Assembly: GCF_001927285.1 (NCBI RefSeq)
Contig: NZ_MSIG01000006.1
Coordinates: forward strand, 248,001 to 312,000
Reading direction: 5' to 3'
Origin: Mongoliimonas terrestris
Lineage (GTDB): Bacteria; Pseudomonadota; Alphaproteobacteria; Rhizobiales; Pleomorphomonadaceae
Length of the DNA: 64,000 nt
Numbering within the stretch: position 1 is the first letter of the stretch; the number at the start of each line of letters is the position of its first letter. Below are positions 9,927-18,754 of this stretch, piece after piece. The notes beneath the pieces were generated by a model. The model ran no database searches. It had not been told where the DNA came from and saw only the letters and a program-made list of their open reading frames with translations. A program made the translations under genes and the position numbers.

Positions 9927-10952
9927 TTACCCGTCGATGGCGCGGCAGGACTGCCGTTCGACCAGCGGACACGGCACCAGGACCGGCGGCTCGATGCCGG
10001 CCTTGGCGCCGGGCGTGCCGGCGGACAGGGTCTCGATCGCGCGTCGACCGATCTCGAAATAGGGCAGTCCGACGGTGGTCAGCGCCGGCCTCAGCGTCTC
10101 GGCGATCACCGTCATGTCGTCGTAGCCCATGACGCTGAGGTCCTGCGGGATGGAAAGCCCCAGGCTTGCCGCCGCCGCGTAGATCTGCATGGCAATCTTG
10201 TCGTTGCCGCAAATGATGGCCGTCGGCCGGTCGGGGCGCGACAGCAGGTCCCGGCCCGCCTCGTAGGCCACGATGCGCTCGCTTTCGATCGGCCCGACGA
10301 AGCCCGGCCGGTCGAGTTCCGGGTCGAACGGCACGCCGACCTCCGCGAAGGCCGTGCGAAAGCCCGCTCCACGCAGCACCGAAGCGCGCAGGACCGGGTT
10401 CAGCGACACAATGCCGATCCGCCGGTGGCCGAGCGCCAGGAGGTGCGCCGCCTGCGTGTAGCCCCCGTGCTCATCGTCCGGCACGATGGCCGGGAAGCGG
10501 CCGCGCGGCGAAAAGCAGTTGGCCAGCACGATGGCGCCGCCGAACTCCGGGTCGCCGAGGTCGAGCGGCCGGTGGTACATGGTGGCGTAGACCACGCCGG
10601 AAACCTTGTGCGCCCGGAACATGCGCCAGACGTCGCGTTCCAGGTCCGCGTCCCCTTCCGTGTTGGCGATCAGGAGTGTGCGCCGGTCGCGCCGGAGCGA
10701 GTCCTGGGCGCCGCGGACGATGTCCACCGAATAGGGTGTCGTCGCCACCACGTCCGTCATCAGGCCGACGACGCTCGACGTGCCGGCCCGCATCATGCGG
10801 GCGGCGTGGTCGGGCACGTAGTCCAGCCGGCGGATCACCGCCAGGATGGCGTCTCGCGTCTCCGCGTTCACTGCCGGGTCGTCGTTGACCACGCGCGACA
10901 CGGTCTTGGCCGACACACCGGCCTGTCTGGCGACATCCCGCAAGGTGACCAC
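9927..10952 (-). CDS. LacI-family transcriptional repressor of the sugar operon
   Basis: 341 residues from GTG 10952, which has GGGAGG eight bases upstream and gives the classic start MVTLRDVARQAGVSAKTVSRVVN (helix-turn-helix plus hinge helix). The inferred transcription start at about 11040 lies downstream of the longer in-frame start at 11075, which supports the short form. The C-terminal ~280 residues are a periplasmic-binding-protein-like effector domain (TTPYSVDIVRGAQDSLRRDRRTLLIAN; AIICGNDKIAMQIYAAAASLG; DLSVMGYDDM). It is the first gene of the operon and probably represses itself and the transporter genes in the absence of the sugar. Confidence 0.93.
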   Translation of the reverse strand: MVTLRDVARQAGVSAKTVSRVVNDDPAVNAETRDAILAVIRRLDYVPDHAARMMRAGTSSVVGLMTDVVATTPYSVDIVRGAQDSLRRDRRTLLIANTEGDADLERDVWRMFRAHKVSGVVYATMYHRPLDLGDPEFGGAIVLANCFSPRGRFPAIVPDDEHGGYTQAAHLLALGHRRIGIVSLNPVLRASVLRGAGFRTAFAEVGVPFDPELDRPGFVGPIESERIVAYEAGRDLLSRPDRPTAIICGNDKIAMQIYAAAASLGLSIPQDLSVMGYDDMTVIAETLRPALTTVGLPYFEIGRRAIETLSAGTPGAKAGIEPPVLVPCPLVERQSCRAIDG

Positions 10953-11026
10953 GCCCAAGTCCTCCCTCTCGCTGATCTTGTTGCCGAAAGAGGCCGTTGA
11001 AGGCCCCTCCTGGTCGAACAGTCGAG

Positions 11027-11040
11027 TGACAACGTTGTCA
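11027..11040. promoter_or_regulatory. LacI-type operator at the transcription start
   Basis: Perfect 14-bp palindrome TGACAACGTTGTCA. It covers the predicted +1 just downstream of the -10 box, the usual place for repression by LacI/GalR proteins. Confidence 0.75.
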
Positions 11041-11046
11041 TTAGCA

Positions 11047-11075
11047 GGATTAGTCCCAAGCGCCGGGCGAGTCAA
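11047..11075 (-). promoter_or_regulatory. sigma-70-like promoter of the lacI-sugar operon
   Basis: On the minus strand: TTGACT (11075-11070), a 17-base spacer, then TAATCC (11052-11047). The predicted start is near 11040, inside the operator palindrome. Confidence 0.55.
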
Positions 11076-11385
11076 GGCATTCTCGACCTTGTTGGAATTG
11101 TCATGCTAATCCGGCGCGCTGCTCTCTTCGGCCAACAGGGTGGCGCGCTTTTGCGGCGTCGACGGAAGGGGAAAATTTCCCGAGATGCGTGACATGAACG
11201 AAATTTAAGGCGGCCGCGTCCCCTCGCGCCATTGCCCGCGTGGGCGACCGCTCCTACGGTCTGCCCCGATCGACAGCACGAACTCCGGGCGACCACCGGC
11301 CATTTAGGGCCTTCCGGTCAAGGGGTTCGATGAAGACAAAAGGCGGCCCGGGGGGCCGACCTCTTCGACAAGGGAGGCGGATGCG

Positions 11386-12387
11386 ATGACGTTCACAGTG
11401 GACAAGCGGCAGTTTCTGGGTCTGGTCGCCGGTGCCGGCGCGGCCCTCGCGGTGCGCCCGGCCCGGGCGGCGGCGACCACCATCCGGTCGGCGGTGCTGA
11501 AGACCGGCACCGTGAACTGGGAGATGAACGTCATCCGCCACCATGGGCTCGACGCCAAGCACGGCTTCGCGCTCGACCTGATCGAGGTAGCCAACAACGA
11601 GGCGACCCGCATCGCCCTCCAGGCCGGCGAAGTCGACCTCATCACCTCGGACTGGCTGCTGGTGGCGCGCGAGCGCGGCGAAGGTACCGACCTCACCTTC
11701 GTGCCGTTCTCCTCGTCGGTCGGCTCGATCATGGTGCCGGGCGACAGCCCCATCAAGACGCTCGGCGACCTCAAGGGCAAGTCGATCGGCGTCGCCGGCG
11801 GCCCGCTCGACAAGAACTGGCTGCTCCTCCAGGGCATGGCCGCGCGCGATTTCGGCATCGACCTTGCCAAGGACTCCTCGCCGTCCTTCGGCGCCCCGCC
11901 GCTCCTGTCGGAGAAGCTGGAGACCGGCGAACTCGATGCCGCCCTCCTCTTCTGGAATTTCTGCGCCCGCCTGGAGCCGAAGGGTTTCCGCTACCTGATC
12001 GGCGGCGAGGACGCGGCCATTGCCATGGGGGCGACCGGCCCGATCTCGGCGGTCGGCTACACCTTCACGGAGACCTGGGCCAACGCCAACCTCGACGTCG
12101 CCCGCGGCTTCGTCGCCGCCTCGCGCGAGGCCAAGGAGATCATGAAGACCTCCGACGCCGAGTGGGACCGCCTGCGTCCGGAGATGCAGGGGGCCAAGGA
12201 AGACGCGGCCTTCATCGCGCTCCGCGACCGCTTCCGCGAGGGCATTCCGACCCGGCCGATCGGCGAGGAGGAGCGGGACGCCGCGGTCATCTTCAAGGTG
12301 CTGGCGGACCTCGGCGGCGAAAAGCTGGTCGGCAAGGCCACCACCTTCCCGGACGGCACCTACTGGAACGAACTGCCGCGCGCCTGA
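11386..12387 (+). CDS. orphan NitT/TauT/SsuA-type ABC substrate-binding protein
   Basis: 333 residues. ATG 11386 has GGGAGG eight bases upstream. The N-terminus KRQFLGLVAGAGAALAVRPARA resembles a signal peptide with one Arg. The body follows the NMT1/SsuA-like fold: a HHGLDAKHGFALDLIEV segment, EVDLITSDWLLVARERGEG, and the hinge phrase KSIGVAGGPLDKNW. Such proteins deliver nitrate, sulfonates or pyrimidine-like compounds to an ABC permease, but no permease or ATPase gene adjoins it here. The gene stands alone and ends in a strong terminator. It could serve a transporter encoded elsewhere or act as a sensor. The ~285 bases upstream hold no gene. Confidence 0.88.
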   Translation: MTFTVDKRQFLGLVAGAGAALAVRPARAAATTIRSAVLKTGTVNWEMNVIRHHGLDAKHGFALDLIEVANNEATRIALQAGEVDLITSDWLLVARERGEGTDLTFVPFSSSVGSIMVPGDSPIKTLGDLKGKSIGVAGGPLDKNWLLLQGMAARDFGIDLAKDSSPSFGAPPLLSEKLETGELDAALLFWNFCARLEPKGFRYLIGGEDAAIAMGATGPISAVGYTFTETWANANLDVARGFVAASREAKEIMKTSDAEWDRLRPEMQGAKEDAAFIALRDRFREGIPTRPIGEEERDAAVIFKVLADLGGEKLVGKATTFPDGTYWNELPRA

Positions 12388-12413
12388 GCGGGGTTCACGC
12401 CTGTTCGCTCGTC

Positions 12414-12441
12414 AAGGCCCCGCCCCCGCGCGGGGCCTTTT
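12414..12441 (+). terminator. Rho-independent terminator after the orphan binding protein
   Basis: Nine-base perfect stem AAGGCCCCG / CGGGGCCTT with an 8-base loop followed by TTTT, 26 bases after the stop codon. It also lies at the end of the minus-strand MBL-hydrolase gene and may work in both directions. Confidence 0.85.
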
Positions 12442-12462
12442 GCCATCCGGGGGCCCCAGCGC

Positions 12463-13278
12463 TCATCCTGCCGGCAACTCGATCACCAGGCCGTCGTAGC
12501 CGGGCTCCACGTTGGCCGGCAGCTTGGCCATCAGGGCGTTGTAGTCGAGGTCGATGTGCATGTGGGTGAGGATGGTGCGCTTCGGCGCCAGCACCTGGGA
12601 AAGCACCAGCGCCTCGTCCAGCGAGAAATGGCTCGGGTGCGGCGTATAGCGGAGCGCGTCGACGATCAGCACGTCGAGGTCGCGGAGAAGCGGCGCCGAC
12701 TCGTCCGGCATGGCGCTCACATCCGACGAATAGGCGAGCGTCCCGATCCGGAAGCCCAGGCTGCGGATGTCGCCATGGGCCTGGTCGTAGGGCAGAAGAT
12801 CGATCGGCCCACCCGGCCCGTCGATCGAGAAGGAATGCCAGGGCTTGATGGTGTGGGCGGCGCAGATCGGCGGATAGCTCGATCCCGCCGGGGTTCGGAA
12901 GCAGTAGCCGAAGCCCTCCATCAGCCGGTCCATGGTGACGGCGTCGGCATAGACGTCCACCCGCCGGCGGCGGTTCAGCACGAAGGCACGAAGGTCGTCG
13001 ATGCCGTGGATGTGGTCCGCGTGCGCATGTGTGTAGACCACGCCGTCGGCCCAGGAGACGTCCGCGTCGAGCATCTGGTCGCGGAAGTCCGGGCCGGTGT
13101 CGATCACCACCACGGTCCTCGCCCCGTCCGGCCGGATCCGCTCCACCAGGAGGGAGGCGCGCCGCCGCCGGTTCTTCGGCTCGCGCGGATCGCAGGCGCC
13201 CCAGTCGTTGCCGATGCGCGGCACGCCGGGCGAGGATCCGCAGCCAAGGATCGTGAACCGGAGGACGGCGTCCGTCAT
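12463..13278 (-). CDS. MBL-fold metallo-hydrolase (PhnP-like)
   Basis: 271 residues from ATG 13278, overlapping the tatD stop by four bases. The N-terminus FTILGCGSSPGVPRIGNDWGAC is the GTSxxxGxP-type start of PhnP/RNase Z-like hydrolases, and THAHADHIHGIDDLR is the zinc-binding HxHxDH motif. A distal His is in LTHMHIDLDYNAL. The family cleaves phosphodiester bonds; in many Hyphomicrobiales the same gene follows tatD and metG. Its substrate is not established by the sequence. As last gene of the cluster it depends on upstream promoters. Confidence 0.9.
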   Translation of the reverse strand: MTDAVLRFTILGCGSSPGVPRIGNDWGACDPREPKNRRRRASLLVERIRPDGARTVVVIDTGPDFRDQMLDADVSWADGVVYTHAHADHIHGIDDLRAFVLNRRRRVDVYADAVTMDRLMEGFGYCFRTPAGSSYPPICAAHTIKPWHSFSIDGPGGPIDLLPYDQAHGDIRSLGFRIGTLAYSSDVSAMPDESAPLLRDLDVLIVDALRYTPHPSHFSLDEALVLSQVLAPKRTILTHMHIDLDYNALMAKLPANVEPGYDGLVIELPAG

Positions 13279-14066
13279 GCGGCGGGCGGTCCTTTCGGCA
13301 CCTTGGCGAACAGCCGGTGGAAGTTCTCCGTGGTCGCCGCCGCGATGGCGGCCGGGTCGAGGCCCTTCACCTCCCCCAGCACCTTGGCGGTGTGGGCCAC
13401 GTAGGCGGGCTCGTTGCGCTTGCCGCGCCAGGGTTGCGGCGCCAGATAGGGCGCGTCGGTCTCCACCAGCAGCCGGTCGAGCGGCACGTCGGCGGCGATC
13501 GCCCGCAGTTCCTCCGACCGCTTGAAGGTGAGGATGCCGGAGAAGGAGACATAAAGCCCGAGGTCCACCCCCACTTCCATCAGCCGCCGGCCGGACGAGA
13601 AGCAATGGAGGAGCGCGGGGAACGCGCCCGCCGCCATCTCGTCCTTCAGGATGGCGGCCATGTCGTCGTCGGCGTCACGGGCATGGATGACGAGCGGCAG
13701 GCCGGTCCGGCGCGCCGCCTCGATGTGGCGGCGAAGGCCGGTCGCCTGGGCCTCGCGGGGTGCGCTGTCGTAGAAATAGTCGAGTCCCGCCTCCCCGATC
13801 GCCACGCATTTGGGATGGGCGGAGAGGCGGACGACGTCGTCCGCCGTCACGTCCAGCTCCTCGCCCGCGTTGTGCGGATGGGTGCCGACCGAGCAATAGA
13901 CCTGCGGATGGGCCTCGGCGAGGGCGCGGATCTGGTCGAACCGGTGGACGCGGGTGCTGATGGTCACCATCAACCCGACGCCCGCGGCCTCGGCCCGGGC
14001 GATCAGCCCGGGGACGTCGTCCGCGAAGTCCGGAAAGTCCAGGTGACAGTGGCTGTCGACGAGCAT
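13275..14066 (-). CDS. TatD-family metal-dependent DNase
   Basis: 263 residues. Start ATG 14066 gives MLVDSHCHLDF, the canonical TatD opening with the HxH metal ligands. Other ligands are visible: GEAGLDYFY (Glu), IHARDADDD (His), LLHCFSSG and VETDAPYLAPQP (Asp). The length is normal for the family. It is a predicted cytoplasmic 3'-5' exonuclease or deoxyribonuclease. It lies 136 bases downstream of metG and overlaps the MBL gene, as is common in alphaproteobacteria. Confidence 0.95.
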   Translation of the reverse strand: MLVDSHCHLDFPDFADDVPGLIARAEAAGVGLMVTISTRVHRFDQIRALAEAHPQVYCSVGTHPHNAGEELDVTADDVVRLSAHPKCVAIGEAGLDYFYDSAPREAQATGLRRHIEAARRTGLPLVIHARDADDDMAAILKDEMAAGAFPALLHCFSSGRRLMEVGVDLGLYVSFSGILTFKRSEELRAIAADVPLDRLLVETDAPYLAPQPWRGKRNEPAYVAHTAKVLGEVKGLDPAAIAAATTENFHRLFAKVPKGPPAA

Positions 14067-14202
14067 CGAGTCCGGGGTTCCCTCGTGAAAAGCCGGCGTT
14101 CCTCCCGACATAGCGGCAGGGGCATGCCCTGTCGAGGGCATGGGGGCGCGGCCTGATGCGGTGCGGCATGCGCCGACGGCACGGGTGCCGCCGGCGTCGC
14201 GG

Positions 14203-15753
14203 TCATTCCGCCGAGGGCTTGTCCTCGACGTAGCGCGGGAAGATGCCGGCCGGAGCCGGCAGCGCGGCGCCGCCCGCCAGACGGCCAGCCGGGCCGAGCC
14301 GGTCGAAGCCGCGCGCGTCCGCCGGGATCGCCAGGAGATCGAGGAGCTTGGCCATGCTCTCCGGCATCACCGGCTGGGCCAGGATCGCCACCTGCCGCAG
14401 CACCTCGGCCGTCACCCAGAGGATGGTGCCGAAGCGGACCTCGTCGGTCTTGCGCACCGCCCACGGGGCCTCGGCCGCGAAATATCGATTGGCGTCCGCC
14501 ACCACGGCCCAGACGGCGTTGAGCGCCTGATGGATCTGCTGCTTGCCGATCGCCTCGCGGCAGAGGGGCAGCAGCGCGTCGGTGGCGGCCAGGATGGTCC
14601 GGTCCGCCTCGGAGAGGTCGGCGGGGGCCGGCAGCACGCCGTTGAGGTTCTTGGCGATCATCGAGAGCGACCGCTGGGCCAGGTTGCCGAGATCGTTGGC
14701 GAGATCGGCATTCATCCTGGCGACGATCGCTTCGTGGCTATAGTTGCCGTCGTGCCCGAACGGCACTTCGCGGAGGAAGAAATACCGCACGGGATCAAGC
14801 CCATAGGTATCCACCAGCTCCTTCGGCCCGACCACGTTGCCGACCGACTTCGACATCTTCTCGCCGCGGTTGAACAGGAAGCCGTGGGCGTAGACGCGCT
14901 TCGGCACCGGCAGGCCGGCCGACATCAGGAAGGCCGGCCAGTAGACCGTGTGGAAGCGCACGATGTCCTTGCCGATGATGTGCACCGCCGGCCAGAAGCG
15001 CGCGAAAAGATCAGCCTCCACATCGGGATAGCCGAGCGCGGTGATGTAGTTGGTGAGCGCGTCGACCCACACGTACATCACGTGCCGCTCGTCGCCCGGC
15101 ACCGGGATGCCCCAGTCGAACGTGGTGCGCGAGATGGAGAGGTCCTTTAGCCCGCCCTTGACGAAGCTCACCACTTCGTTGCGCCGTTCGTCCGGCCCGA
15201 TGAAGTCCGGATGAGCCTCGTAGTAGGCGAGAAGCCGGTCGGTGTAGTCGGACAGGCGGAAGAAGTAGCTCTCCTCCTCCACCCAGTCGACAGGCGTGCC
15301 CTGGGGTCCGTAGCGCACGCCGTCGGCGCGCACTTCGGTCTCGCTCTCCTGGTAAAAGGCCTCGTCGCGGACCGAGTACCACCCGGCGTAGCTGTCCAGG
15401 TAGATGTCCCCGTTCGCCCTCATGGCCTCCCAGATGGCCTGGCTCGCGCGCTTGTGCCGCGCCTCCGTGGTGCGGATGAAGTCGTCGTGGGAGAGGCCGA
15501 GCAGGCGGGCCATGTCCTGGAAGAGGGCGCTGTTGCGGTCCGCGAGGTCGCGCGGGGAGATCCCCTCGCGGCGGGCCGTCTGCAGCATCTTGATGCCGTG
15601 CTCGTCGGTGCCGGTGAGGAAACGGACGTCATACCCGTCGAGCCGCATGAACCGGGCGATCGCATCGGTCGCCATCGCCTCGTAGGCGTGGCCGATGTGG
15701 GGAGCCCCGTTCGGATAGCTAATCGCCGTGGTGATGAAGAACGTCGGTTTCAT
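14203..15753 (-). CDS. metG: methionyl-tRNA synthetase
   Basis: 516 residues from ATG 15753 ([16 protein letters not shown]), with in-frame alternatives at 15786 and 15792 (TTG). Class I signatures are intact: PHIGHAYE (HIGH) at ~18-25 and [10 protein letters not shown] (KMSKS) near residue 300. The anticodon-binding helical domain follows. The size fits the short alphaproteobacterial form without the C-terminal tRNA-binding dimerisation domain. It charges initiator and elongator tRNA-Met and sits between holB and tatD in a minus-strand cluster. Confidence 0.98.
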   Translation of the reverse strand: MKPTFFITTAISYPNGAPHIGHAYEAMATDAIARFMRLDGYDVRFLTGTDEHGIKMLQTARREGISPRDLADRNSALFQDMARLLGLSHDDFIRTTEARHKRASQAIWEAMRANGDIYLDSYAGWYSVRDEAFYQESETEVRADGVRYGPQGTPVDWVEEESYFFRLSDYTDRLLAYYEAHPDFIGPDERRNEVVSFVKGGLKDLSISRTTFDWGIPVPGDERHVMYVWVDALTNYITALGYPDVEADLFARFWPAVHIIGKDIVRFHTVYWPAFLMSAGLPVPKRVYAHGFLFNRGEKMSKSVGNVVGPKELVDTYGLDPVRYFFLREVPFGHDGNYSHEAIVARMNADLANDLGNLAQRSLSMIAKNLNGVLPAPADLSEADRTILAATDALLPLCREAIGKQQIHQALNAVWAVVADANRYFAAEAPWAVRKTDEVRFGTILWVTAEVLRQVAILAQPVMPESMAKLLDLLAIPADARGFDRLGPAGRLAGGAALPAPAGIFPRYVEDKPSAE

Positions 15754-15788
15754 GGAGGTCCGTTTCTGGTCTGAGCGACCGGGCATAC

Positions 15789-16841
15789 TCAACTTCTCAC
15801 CGTCTCCGCAAGGCTTTGAAGCATGGCGATGACCGCCTGCTTGCGGTCGAGGTTGAGGCCGTTCGTCTCCGCCTCGATGCGGTTCACCTTATCCCAACCG
15901 TCGGCGAAACGCCGCGCCGACACGTCGCGCTGATCCACCGCCGCGCGCATGCGGGTGCGCAGCCACGTGCGGGCGAAGTCGGCGACGAGGCCGAGGTTGT
16001 CGTCGTTGCGCCGGCCGCTCGCAAGTTCCGCGAACCGGTGCAACGGCTTGCGCGGCAGCGCCGGCAGCGCGTCGGCAAGCGTCCGGAAGGCGCCGTAGAG
16101 GGCGAGGCCGTCGTTCTCCAGGCATTCCACCGCCCGCCGCACGCTGCCCTCGGCGATCGCCGCCAGCAACGGCCGCCCGTCCGGATCCACCTCCAGCCCG
16201 AGGGTGTCGAGCGCGCGGCCGAGGTCGTCGCCGCCGAGCGGCGAGAGCGGCAGCCGCCGGCAGCGGCTGCGGATGGTCGGCAGGAGGCTGCCCGGCGCGT
16301 GGCTGAGCACCAGGAACATGGCGCGGTTCGGCGGCTCCTCCAGCATTTTCAGGAGGGCATTGGCGGCGCTGGCGTTCATGTCGTCCGCCGCGTCCACGAT
16401 GGCGATCCGGTACCCGCGGCTGCCGGCGGACGTGCCGAAGAAGGAGACGGAGCGGCGCACCTCCTCCACCGTCAGCACGGTCTTCAGCTTCTTGTCCTTG
16501 TCGTCCCATGGGCGGCGGAGATGCAGCACGTTCGGATGCGCCCCGGTCGCCACCTGGGCGGTGACGCGCGGATCGGCCGGCAGCAGGCCCGCCTCCGGCG
16601 GCGGCGCGGCCTCCGGATCCGGATGGGAGAGCGCGAAACGGGCGAAGCGGAAAGCGAGCGTCGCCTTGCCGATGCCCTTCGGTCCGGCGATCAGGAAGGC
16701 GTGGTGCATGCGACCGCTGCAATAGGTCTCGTGCAGCGTCCGCGCCGCCTCGTCATGGCCGATCAGCGCGGTCTGCTCGCGCGGCAGCGGCAGGCCCTCG
16801 ATCCAGTCCGCCTCCTGGCTGTGATCCACCAGTTCGGCCAC
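15789..16841 (-). CDS. holB: DNA polymerase III delta' subunit (clamp loader)
   Basis: 350 residues from GTG 16841, three bases after the tmk stop. AAA+ fold with a P-loop [15 protein letters not shown] and the SRC arginine-finger motif in [14 protein letters not shown]; the sensor phrase [15 protein letters not shown] is typical of DnaX/HolB proteins. The C-terminal ~130 residues form the collar domain. It loads the sliding clamp as part of the replicase. The tmk-holB arrangement is widely conserved. Confidence 0.96.
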   Translation of the reverse strand: MAELVDHSQEADWIEGLPLPREQTALIGHDEAARTLHETYCSGRMHHAFLIAGPKGIGKATLAFRFARFALSHPDPEAAPPPEAGLLPADPRVTAQVATGAHPNVLHLRRPWDDKDKKLKTVLTVEEVRRSVSFFGTSAGSRGYRIAIVDAADDMNASAANALLKMLEEPPNRAMFLVLSHAPGSLLPTIRSRCRRLPLSPLGGDDLGRALDTLGLEVDPDGRPLLAAIAEGSVRRAVECLENDGLALYGAFRTLADALPALPRKPLHRFAELASGRRNDDNLGLVADFARTWLRTRMRAAVDQRDVSARRFADGWDKVNRIEAETNGLNLDRKQAVIAMLQSLAETVRS

Positions 16842-16844
16842 GGG

Positions 16845-17492
16845 TCACGCCTCGGTCGGCAGCACGATGCCCAGCCGGTCGGACACGGCGGCGAGCACCG
16901 CGCCGGCGACCGCGTTCGGGTCGTCCGTTCCGTCGACGACCACGCAGCGGGTCGGCTCCCAGGCGGCGAGCGCCAGGAAGCCGGCGCGCCGCGCCTCGTG
17001 CACGGCCACCTCGTCCGCCTCGAACCGGTCCGCCGAAAGGCCGGACCGGGCACGGACGCGGCCGAGGCCGACTGCCACCGGCACGTCGATGATGACGGTG
17101 AGGTCCGGCCGGGTGTCGCCCACGGCGGCCGCCTCGATCCGGTCGATGACGGCGGCGTCGAGCGTGCCGGCAGTGCCCTGGTAGACGCGGGTCGAATCCA
17201 TGAAGCGGTCGCAGATCACGAAGTCGCCTCGGGCGAGCGCCGGCCGGATGGTCTCCTCCAGATGGTCGATGCGCGCGGCGGCGAACAGATAGGCCTCGCC
17301 GAGCGTGCCGAGCGGCTTCGCCCGGCCGGAGAGGAGCAGCCCGCGGATCGCCTCCGCGGTCGGCGAACCGCCGGGCTCGCGCGTGGTCACCACCTGATGG
17401 CCGACCGACTGCAGCGCGGTCGAAAGCAGGCGGACCTGGGTGGACTTGCCGGCCCCCTCCCCGCCCTCGAAAGTGATGAAGCGTCCGCGCAC
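16845..17492 (-). CDS. tmk: thymidylate kinase
   Basis: 215 residues from GTG 17492 (MRGRFITFEGGEGAGKST), with AGGAAA upstream. P-loop GGEGAGKST, the DRx motif in VICDRFMDSTRVYQG, and an Arg-rich LID-like segment (RVRARSGLSADRFE) are visible. It phosphorylates dTMP to dTDP. It is co-linear and nearly contiguous with holB and metG. The N-terminal extensions open further upstream are out of character for the family. Confidence 0.97.
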   Translation of the reverse strand: MRGRFITFEGGEGAGKSTQVRLLSTALQSVGHQVVTTREPGGSPTAEAIRGLLLSGRAKPLGTLGEAYLFAAARIDHLEETIRPALARGDFVICDRFMDSTRVYQGTAGTLDAAVIDRIEAAAVGDTRPDLTVIIDVPVAVGLGRVRARSGLSADRFEADEVAVHEARRAGFLALAAWEPTRCVVVDGTDDPNAVAGAVLAAVSDRLGIVLPTEA

Positions 17493-17554
17493 GTGTCGTT
17501 TCCTGCCGATCGGATACCCGGGCCAGTCCCGCTTCTGTCTAGCACAGACCGTGG

Positions 17555-18703
17555 TTACCACCAGCCAAGAAGCAGTTCGCCGAGGCCGTCGCGGGCCCGG
17601 TCCTTGAGATCGCCGACCGCCACGTCCGCCGCCGCGATCAGCGGCACGGTCTGGTACACCCGGTCGTCCACCCGGATCTCCAGCGCCGCCACGGTCTCGC
17701 CCTTCCTGACCGGCGCCCGCACCGGCCCGGTGTAGACGACCCGCGCCCGGAAGGCGTCGCGGTTGCCGTTCGGCAAGGTGGCTTGCACGGGCCCCGCGCC
17801 GGTCACCGGAACGCGCGTCGCCACGCCGCCGAACACCCGGACGGTCGCGATCACCTGGTCGGGCGGAAACAGCGTGACGCGGGTGAAGTCCGCGAACGCG
17901 CCGTTGACGAGGGCGCGGATGTCGCCGTCCCGCTGGGAGATGCTGGTATAGCCGCTCGCCGCCACCAGCATCCGCCGTCCGTCCCGCACCACCGAGACGA
18001 CGGCGCCGAAGCCGTCGCTCTCGTCGTAGGCAAAGATCAGGCCCTCGGTGCCGGGAAGGTCGCGGAGATAGGCCGTCTTGTTGAGCTGGCGGATCTTGTT
18101 CCACTCGAACTCGGCCAGCGCGTAGAGCGCGTAGTAGGCCGGATGCCGGGTGCGGACGTGGTCGACCAGCCGGGCGACGTCGCGAAGCGACGTGCGCGCC
18201 TCCGGGTCCGGGTAGCCGGTCGGGTTCATGAAGCGGCTGTCCGTCATCCGAAGCGACTGGGCGAGCGCGTTCATCCGGACGGCGAAATCCGCCTCCGAAC
18301 CGGCGATGCCCTCGGCCAGCACGATGGCGGCGTCATTGGCGTAGGAGACGAGGAGCCCGCGGATCAGATCGCCCACCGACACCTCGGACTTCACCGCCGC
18401 GAACATGGTGGTAACCCGGGCCGGCGCGCCGCCGGTGCGCCAGGCGTGCTCGCTGACGCGGAAGGTGGTCGCCTCGGAAATCTCGCCGGCCGTCAGCGCC
18501 TCGAACACCACCGCCGCCGTCGCAAGCTTCGCGAAATTCGCCGGTGCGAAGGTGCGGTCGGGCCGCTTTTCGTAAAGGACGGAGCCGGTGTCGGATTCAA
18601 TGACCAGCGCGCGGGGAGCGGCCGATTCGAGCGCGACGGCGCACGCCGGCGCCCCGAGGGCACCGATCAGCAGGCAGCCGAGGAAAACGATCCACCGCAT
18701 CAT
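17555..18703 (-). CDS. DD-carboxypeptidase (PBP5/6, S11) fold protein with degenerate catalytic motifs
   Basis: 382 residues from ATG 18703 with a signal peptide (WIVFLGCLLIGALGAPACAVA). The overall sequence follows D-Ala-D-Ala carboxypeptidases: ALVIESDTGSVLYEKRPDRTFAPAN, then ..NDAAIVLAEGIAGSE, SRFMNPTGYPDPEARTS and a C-terminal PBP5-like beta domain. The three active-site motifs are altered. SxxK reads NFAK (Ser replaced by Asn56, Lys59 kept), SxN reads YAN (121-123) and the KTG strand reads approximately IFA. Without the acyl-Ser it cannot act as a penicillin-type enzyme. In relatives this locus (rlpA-dac-tmk) encodes an active enzyme, so this copy may have become a peptidoglycan-binding or regulatory protein. 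Confidence 0.85.
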   Translation of the reverse strand: MMRWIVFLGCLLIGALGAPACAVALESAAPRALVIESDTGSVLYEKRPDRTFAPANFAKLATAAVVFEALTAGEISEATTFRVSEHAWRTGGAPARVTTMFAAVKSEVSVGDLIRGLLVSYANDAAIVLAEGIAGSEADFAVRMNALAQSLRMTDSRFMNPTGYPDPEARTSLRDVARLVDHVRTRHPAYYALYALAEFEWNKIRQLNKTAYLRDLPGTEGLIFAYDESDGFGAVVSVVRDGRRMLVAASGYTSISQRDGDIRALVNGAFADFTRVTLFPPDQVIATVRVFGGVATRVPVTGAGPVQATLPNGNRDAFRARVVYTGPVRAPVRKGETVAALEIRVDDRVYQTVPLIAAADVAVGDLKDRARDGLGELLLGWW

Positions 18704-18754
18704 GAGGAACCTGGGTCCGTTCGGCCGGCCTCGGCCGATCCGGACCCGCAAGGG

